DNA of 10,158 bases, from NCBI GenBank assembly GCA_024644775.1, contig JAHEHB010000180.1, positions 1 through 10,158 of the forward strand. Reading direction: 5' to 3'. The position numbers were made by a program, and so were the translations under genes. Origin of the DNA: Deltaproteobacteria bacterium. Lineage in GTDB: Bacteria > Desulfobacterota > Desulfobacteria > Desulfobacterales > SURF-15. The notes beneath the pieces are model-generated. The model had not been told where the DNA came from and searched no databases. It saw only the letters and a program-made list of their open reading frames with translations. This document shows positions 6,264 through 10,158 of the stretch, in pieces. The stretch's first letter is position 1, and each line of letters starts with the position of its first letter.

Positions 6264-7109
6264 TTAACGAACCCCCGCAACGTCATCTTTGAAACGTGGA
6301 TCCAATTTATCCCGCAAAACATCCCCTACGAGATTAAAAGACAACACCGTAAGTACGATAAACACGCCGGGAAATATCAAAACACCCGGCGCCCTGGTGA
6401 TATAAATGCGACCTTCGCTAATCATATTTCCCCAGCTTGGAAGCTGAGGCGGCAACCCGACACCGAGAAAATCCAGTGACGCGATCTGTAACAGGGAAAA
6501 GGCAAATGTAAAGGTTGCCTGAACAATTAAAGGCGAGATGAGGTTGGGTAAGATGTGCTTTATGAGGATTCTATTGTGCTTTGCGCCGACAGATCGAATC
6601 GCTTCTATATAAACCTCTGACTTTATCTTCAGGGTTAAACCAAACATAATGCGAGCCGTACGGGTCAGATAACTGACGCCGACAGCCAGTATCACATTCC
6701 ACACACCGCGCCCCAGAATGGCCATTAACGCCAAAGCCAGCAACAACGGAGGAAAAGACATGATCACATCAACCAACCGCATGGCCACTAAACCGAATCT
6801 CTCGTAATATCCGGAGAAAAGACCGATAAAAATCCCAAAAAAAAGAGAGTAAATCACAACGCCCGAACCGGTTATGATCGTCATCCGGGCACCATAAACG
6901 ATTCGACTAAAAATATCCCTGCCGAAATTATCGGTCCCGAACCAATATTTTGAATTGGGAATTTGTAACCGGTCAATGGGATTTAGCCCCATGGGATCGT
7001 GGGTTGCGATCAGGGGAGCAAAGATGGCAAATATAAAAATAACCACCATAACGCAAGCACCCAACAATGCGATTTTTCTTCTGATCAAGGCCCGTATGAA
7101 TTCCAGCAT
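6264..7109 (-). CDS. dppC: Peptide ABC transporter permease, DppC/OppC type
   Basis: A 281-residue inner-membrane permease subunit. After a short basic N-terminus (RALIRRK) come about six hydrophobic segments, the first near residues 13-35. The family motif FGTDNFGRDIFSR is at 57-69, and the ATPase-coupling EAA loop (EAIRSVGAKHNRILIKHILPN) is at 159-179. GLPPQLPSWGNMISEGR and a C-terminal DKLDPRFK complete the usual DppC pattern. I place the start at ATG 7109, because GAGGA lies 8 nt before it. An in-frame ATG at 7124, directly abutting the dppB stop, would add five residues (MRTVF) but has no ribosome binding site. It pairs with DppB to form the channel. Confidence 0.94.
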   Translation of the reverse strand: MLEFIRALIRRKIALLGACVMVVIFIFAIFAPLIATHDPMGLNPIDRLQIPNSKYWFGTDNFGRDIFSRIVYGARMTIITGSGVVIYSLFFGIFIGLFSGYYERFGLVAMRLVDVIMSFPPLLLALALMAILGRGVWNVILAVGVSYLTRTARIMFGLTLKIKSEVYIEAIRSVGAKHNRILIKHILPNLISPLIVQATFTFAFSLLQIASLDFLGVGLPPQLPSWGNMISEGRIYITRAPGVLIFPGVFIVLTVLSFNLVGDVLRDKLDPRFKDDVAGVR

Positions 7110-7117
7110 GAATACCG

Positions 7118-7122
7118 TCCTC
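7118..7122 (-). promoter_or_regulatory. Ribosome binding site deciding the dppC start
   Basis: GAGGA on the minus strand lies 8 nt before ATG 7109, just after the dppB TAA (7125-7127). The alternative ATG at 7124 would contain this element within its own coding sequence and has none of its own. Confidence 0.55.
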
Positions 7123-7124
7123 AT

Positions 7125-8072
7125 TTAGTTGATTCGTATTCTTGGATCTAGAAATGTATAACAATAGTCGATCAATAGGTTAAATAACATGTAAGCGACA
7201 GCTATAATAAGGATGACGCCTTGAATCACCGGATAATCTCTTCTTAATATGGATTCGACAATAAGTCTTCCCACCCCTGGTAGAGAGAAGACGGTTTCCG
7301 TTACAACCGTACCGGATGCCAGGCCCACAAAGGTAAACCCAAGTACCGATATTATGGCAATTAACGCATTTCGAAATACGTGTTTTATGTTTACCTTTAT
7401 CTCTGATAATCCCTTAGCGCGGGCAGATGTTACATAGTCTTCCTTTAACACATCCAGCATACTGGCGCGGGTTAGACGAATGATGAGTGCAGAATTTGGA
7501 GCCGCCAATGTGACGCATGGTAAAATAAGATATCGCAGGTTCGTAATGTCTCCACTTTCAAGAAATGATGGAAAACCGGAGCTCGGAAGCCAGCCCAGCA
7601 CCACTGAAAAAATGAGCATAAAATTTAACCCCAACCAAAATGTCGGTACCGAAGCACCGAACATGGCAGCACCTGAAAACGATTGATCCGCGACACTGTT
7701 ATATTTTACAGCCGATATTATACCGATGGGGATTCCAACCAAAATGATCAGTGTCATTGAAAAAATGGCGATAAGAATACTGGTTTCAGCTCGAGCCAAA
7801 ATAACTTCCGTTACTGGCTTATGAAAGAAAATGGACGTTCCCAAATTTCCCTTTAAAATGCCGCTAAACCATTTAAAGAATTGAATATATATTGGTTTGT
7901 CAAAGCCCATTTCTTTGCGAAGTGCGATAACTTGATCCTCGGTTGCGCTGTCGCCCAGCATCACGGCGGCCGGATCTCCGGGCATCAAATGCATAAAAGA
8001 GAAGACCAAAACCGCCGCCAAAACAAATGTTGGAATCATGCTGATGAACCGCTTCACCACGTAGACAAGCAT
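7125..8072 (-). CDS. dppB: Peptide ABC transporter permease, DppB/OppB type
   Basis: A 315-residue inner-membrane permease subunit. The first helix (about 9-30) is followed by the DppB hallmark HLMPGDPAAVMLG and a periplasmic region with KEMGFDKPIYIQFFKW and GNLGTSIFF. Further hydrophobic segments lie near 97-122, 131-161, 181-199, 236-258 and 283-308. The EAA-type coupling loop (EDYVTSARAKGLSEIKVNIKH) is at 211-231, followed by TVVTETVFSLPGVGRL, and the protein ends LDPRIRIN. Length is typical. AGGAG (8081-8085) sits 8 nt before the ATG at 8072. It follows the binding-protein gene after 199 bp containing a strong hairpin, and its stop abuts dppC. Substrate specificity is set mainly by the binding protein. 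Confidence 0.95.
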   Translation of the reverse strand: MLVYVVKRFISMIPTFVLAAVLVFSFMHLMPGDPAAVMLGDSATEDQVIALRKEMGFDKPIYIQFFKWFSGILKGNLGTSIFFHKPVTEVILARAETSILIAIFSMTLIILVGIPIGIISAVKYNSVADQSFSGAAMFGASVPTFWLGLNFMLIFSVVLGWLPSSGFPSFLESGDITNLRYLILPCVTLAAPNSALIIRLTRASMLDVLKEDYVTSARAKGLSEIKVNIKHVFRNALIAIISVLGFTFVGLASGTVVTETVFSLPGVGRLIVESILRRDYPVIQGVILIIAVAYMLFNLLIDYCYTFLDPRIRIN

Positions 8073-8080
8073 AACGACTT

Positions 8081-8085
8081 CTCCT
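8081..8085 (-). promoter_or_regulatory. Ribosome binding site of dppB
   Basis: AGGAG on the minus strand, 8 nt before ATG 8072 (spacer AAGTCGTT). It gives dppB its own translation start downstream of the hairpin after the binding-protein gene. Confidence 0.7.
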
Positions 8086-8220
8086 GGAATGGAATCTTGC
8101 TACTCATATGCTCATTGAAAATCCTGAATCTCCGTAAGCGGGAGAAAAAGGGAACCCTGGAAGCACGAAAAAGGATAGTGTTATGAAAAAGGGCTGAATG
8201 CAAATCAGATACATTAACCT

Positions 8221-8257
8221 AGAAATCAAATAAAGCCCGGGGCGCTGGGCCCCGGGC
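8221..8257 (-). terminator. Intrinsic terminator after the binding-protein gene (likely partial)
   Basis: On the minus strand GCCCGGGGC, loop CCAGC, GCCCCGGGC forms a perfect 9-bp, all-GC stem (8235-8243 with 8249-8257). It is followed by TTTATTTGATTT. It starts 14 nt after the binding-protein stop and lies in the 199-bp gap before dppB. Such hairpins commonly reduce read-through, so that a binding protein is made in excess over its membrane complex. The T-tract is interrupted by A and G, consistent with incomplete termination. I see no convincing promoter between it and dppB, so some read-through is probably needed. Confidence 0.8.
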
Positions 8258-8271
8258 CTGACTTTGTTCTG

Positions 8272-9837
8272 TTACTCCAGCCACGTATTCCACAATCGGT
8301 TAAAATTGAGTAGGGTCGATGACGGTATCCCCTTGACTCGTGGAGAAAAGATATCATACTGGAACCGACTTCCGGTTTTCACAAGCGGGATTTCTTCGTA
8401 AAATAATGCCTGGAGTCCCTCAAACGCTTTGAGCTGATCTTTATCAGCTGTTGCTGAAGTTAACTGTGACATGAGCTCACGTTTTTTAGGTGTGTCCCAC
8501 CATCCGGGGTATGTTGGGCTAAAAAACGTATACAGTACAGGATCCGGCACAAATCCGTGACCTGTGAAAAACAGGTCCCATAATTTGGGCTGGATGCGTC
8601 GGGAAATGAGCGTTGCCCAGTCATAGATCTGCAAATCAATGTTGAATCCGGCATCTTTCAGCTGTTTTGCCAGCACCACACTGGCGTTATAATGATGGCT
8701 ATAGGATGTTGTGCACATAAAACGGATTTTTTCACCCTTATAGCCGGCCTCTTTAGCCATCTGTTTGGCCTTTTCGGGGTTATTCTGGTTGTATTTGTCA
8801 ACGGCGACCTCAGTGAACCATTTTGTTCCAGGCGGGAACAACGCGCCATTTAGGGACCATAGATTTTCCGGGCCCGTAGACGCGCGCAATACGGGTTCCA
8901 GATTAAAAGCAGCCTGGCATGCTTGACGAAGCTTTTTGTTCGTCATGATCCCTTCCTTTTGGTTGAAGAACAATTCTCCAAAGGCTGCAGCTTTTCGAAT
9001 CATGATTTGGACGGCCGGATCGTTTTCAAGCCCTTCGAACAGATCGCCGGGAATATATTCAGCGTAATCATAGTCTCCAGCCTTGATACCGTTTATTCTG
9101 GTGCCCGGGTCGGCCACAGGGATGAACCTTAATTTGTCCAAATAAGCATTCCTCTGCCCTGCATATCCATCGCCCGGTTCCTTTCGATTTGCATACTCGT
9201 CAAATCGCTCCAGCGTAACGCCTCGACCCGATTTCCATTCGGCGAATTTATACGGACCCGTTCCGATATAACCTTCCATTGGAATAGGTTCTTTGCCGGC
9301 TGATTCCGCAACTTCGCTGGGGTAAATGACCGGACCGCCATTGGCAAAAGAAATTAAAGACGCCCAAGGGGCAAACGGTTGCTTCAGATACATTTTGACG
9401 ATGTATTTTCCGTCTGCTTCCACCTTCTCAACATGTTTGAATAGGATCGGCCCCCGAACGCCATGCTCTCCCCACCGAGTTAGTGAAGCCACCACGTCCT
9501 TCGATGTCATTTCCTTGCCATTGTGAAACGGTACGCCTTGGCGTAAATAAAAAACGATCAGCTTACCATTGTCTTTAACCTCCGCTTTTTCCGCCAAGTG
9601 GGGTATGGGTTCAAATTTGGAGTTGAACGTAAACAAAGTTTCAAAGGAATGTTGGATGATTGTCGTTGTCAGAGTAGATGTGACGACATGTTGATCAAGC
9701 GTAGGGGGAGTATCGATCATGGCATAACGAAACGTACCGCCACGCTTGGGTTGATCGGCGGCAAAGCCGATTCCGGGAAAAACCATTCCGATTGCGAGAC
9801 AAAAGGCGAAGCATAAGGTGATTTTTTTTCCTGACAT
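8272..9837 (-). CDS. Peptide ABC transporter substrate-binding protein (SBP family 5, DppA/OppA-like)
   Basis: A 521-residue extracytoplasmic solute-binding protein that captures a peptide-like ligand for DppBCDF. The N-terminus MSGKKITLCFAFCLAIG...GIGFA is a Sec signal peptide with probable cleavage near A26/A27. C9 and C13 are not in a lipobox, so it is probably a free periplasmic protein. Family features follow: GGTFRYAMIDTPPTLDQH, IIQHSFETLFTFN, LIVFYLRQGVPFHNGKEM, TSKDVVASLTRW, and GYIGTGPYKFAEWKSG. The C-terminal lobe has NPEKAKQMAKEAGYKG. Length is typical. AAAGGAGG stands 7 nt before ATG 9837, the best ribosome binding site in the window, consistent with high expression. It is the first recognised gene of the operon. 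Family 5 proteins also bind nickel, sugars and opines, so the peptide role rests on the neighbours. Confidence 0.94.
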   Translation of the reverse strand: MSGKKITLCFAFCLAIGMVFPGIGFAADQPKRGGTFRYAMIDTPPTLDQHVVTSTLTTTIIQHSFETLFTFNSKFEPIPHLAEKAEVKDNGKLIVFYLRQGVPFHNGKEMTSKDVVASLTRWGEHGVRGPILFKHVEKVEADGKYIVKMYLKQPFAPWASLISFANGGPVIYPSEVAESAGKEPIPMEGYIGTGPYKFAEWKSGRGVTLERFDEYANRKEPGDGYAGQRNAYLDKLRFIPVADPGTRINGIKAGDYDYAEYIPGDLFEGLENDPAVQIMIRKAAAFGELFFNQKEGIMTNKKLRQACQAAFNLEPVLRASTGPENLWSLNGALFPPGTKWFTEVAVDKYNQNNPEKAKQMAKEAGYKGEKIRFMCTTSYSHHYNASVVLAKQLKDAGFNIDLQIYDWATLISRRIQPKLWDLFFTGHGFVPDPVLYTFFSPTYPGWWDTPKKRELMSQLTSATADKDQLKAFEGLQALFYEEIPLVKTGSRFQYDIFSPRVKGIPSSTLLNFNRLWNTWLE

Positions 9838-9844
9838 TTGTGAG

Positions 9845-9852
9845 CCTCCTTT
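9845..9852 (-). promoter_or_regulatory. Strong ribosome binding site of the binding-protein gene
   Basis: AAAGGAGG on the minus strand, 7 nt before ATG 9837. It is the closest to consensus in the window and fixes this start. Confidence 0.8.
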
Positions 9853-9863
9853 CTGCAGTAGGG

Positions 9864-10001
9864 TTAAGTTGGGGTTGAAACATAGTTAGTGGGTTTAAAA
9901 CCGTGGTAAGTAACGGTATCCGGAATCAACCTGCGATGTAAACTGAAGAAGATTCCCAACACCAGTATTGTCCACAGCAAGGCGAAAAAACTCGATTTCA
10001 T
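9864..10001 (-). CDS. Possible small single-helix membrane protein, 45 residues
   Basis: An ORF on the minus strand from ATG 10001 to TAA 9864-9866, ending 26 nt before the binding-protein start. It encodes MKSSFFALLWTILVLG, a hydrophobic helix at about residues 5-21, then a basic patch HRR (22-24) and a polar tail. The pattern suits a small inner-membrane protein or an uncleaved signal anchor with its C-terminus inside. No family is recognised. Against it, there is no ribosome binding site and a TAA directly precedes the ATG in frame. It may simply be the untranslated leader of the operon. Confidence 0.3.
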   Translation of the reverse strand: MKSSFFALLWTILVLGIFFSLHRRLIPDTVTYHGFKPTNYVSTPT

Positions 10002-10068
10002 TTACGGCAAAGCGTTATTTCAAAAAATGGTTAGGGTGGATTGATAGAAGATCGCAACGAATATTTTT

Positions 10069-10097
10069 TTCCTATTTTAATTACCCATGGTTGTCAA
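10069..10097 (-). promoter_or_regulatory. Candidate sigma-70 promoter of the transporter operon
   Basis: On the minus strand a perfect TTGACA (10092-10097) is followed after 17 bp by TAGGAA (10069-10074), a poor -10 box. The AT-rich stretch around it is typical of a promoter. It would give a 5' leader of roughly 220 nt before the binding protein. The weak -10 suggests activator dependence or a wrong assignment. Confidence 0.35.
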
Positions 10098-10158
10098 GCC
10101 ATTTATTCAAATCCAAATCTGTAAAGCGTCATGTTCGGGTTCAATACCGTGATACCGG

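Larger units (their letters stand above)
9838..10158. other. 321-bp region upstream of the binding-protein gene
   Basis: This holds the operon leader. It has the strong ribosome binding site, a possible 45-residue ORF, two small inverted repeats (GGTTT/AAACC at 9892-9902 and ACCGT/ACGGT at 9900-9917) that could be operator half-sites or a small hairpin, and the candidate promoter. From about 10103 to the edge two minus-strand frames are open and end in stop codons, so an upstream gene may finish here, but the frame cannot be chosen. No tRNA and no known riboswitch were recognised. Confidence 0.5.

Noticed and set aside
8104..8214. A 36-residue hydrophobic ORF (MYLICIQPFFITLSFF...) in the SBP-dppB gap, minus strand
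   Set aside because: It has only AGG four bases before the ATG, lies just after a strong terminator and has AT-rich, low-complexity composition; more likely chance.
10103..10158. Two minus-strand frames open to the right edge (ending ...HDALQIWI and ...TLYRFGFE)
   Set aside because: At most 17 codons are visible in each and neither matches a family I know. A gene end is possible, but the frame cannot be chosen.
9838..10158. Sigma-54 promoter or known riboswitch in the operon leader
   Set aside because: No TGGC-N-TTGC pair with correct spacing and no recognisable aptamer core was found on the minus strand.

Overview
The window looks like chromosomal DNA of a Gram-negative bacterium. The solute-binding protein has a classical Sec signal peptide, an ImuC-type error-prone polymerase is present, and intergenic spacers are short. 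I tentatively favour a deltaproteobacterial (Desulfobacterota-like) host, but no marker gene proves this.

Layout: (1) Bases 2-811, plus strand, hold the C-terminal part of the error-prone DNA polymerase DnaE2/ImuC, cut by the left edge. (2) From 823 to 9837 all recognisable genes lie on the minus strand and are read right to left. In transcription order they are a family 5 solute-binding protein (8272-9837), permeases DppB (7125-8072) and DppC (6264-7109), an N-acyl-D-amino-acid deacylase (4664-6238), ATPases DppD (3639-4649) and DppF (2647-3627), a 369-bp spacer, and an M81 (MlrC-like) metallopeptidase (823-2277). (3) The 321 bp right of the binding-protein gene hold its leader, a possible promoter and a possible 45-residue single-helix membrane protein.

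The cluster reads as one peptide-scavenging unit. The binding protein captures an extracytoplasmic peptide-like ligand, DppBCDF imports it with ATP, and two cytoplasmic metallohydrolases process it. The deacylase lies between the permease and ATPase genes, which ties it firmly to the transporter. Together with the M81 enzyme it suggests a ligand with N-acylated and/or D-amino acids, such as a non-ribosomal peptide or wall-derived fragment. That substrate is inference.

Non-coding structure: a GC-rich terminator-like hairpin separates the binding-protein gene from dppB, as expected where the binding protein is made in excess. The spacer before the M81 gene contains a nested, roughly 171-bp imperfect palindrome with heptamer-repeat arms (MITE-like or REP-like). 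It also has a second terminator-like hairpin just before the M81 ribosome binding site. In the lines I counted, base composition drops from about 62% GC in dnaE2 to about 35-47% in the minus-strand cluster.
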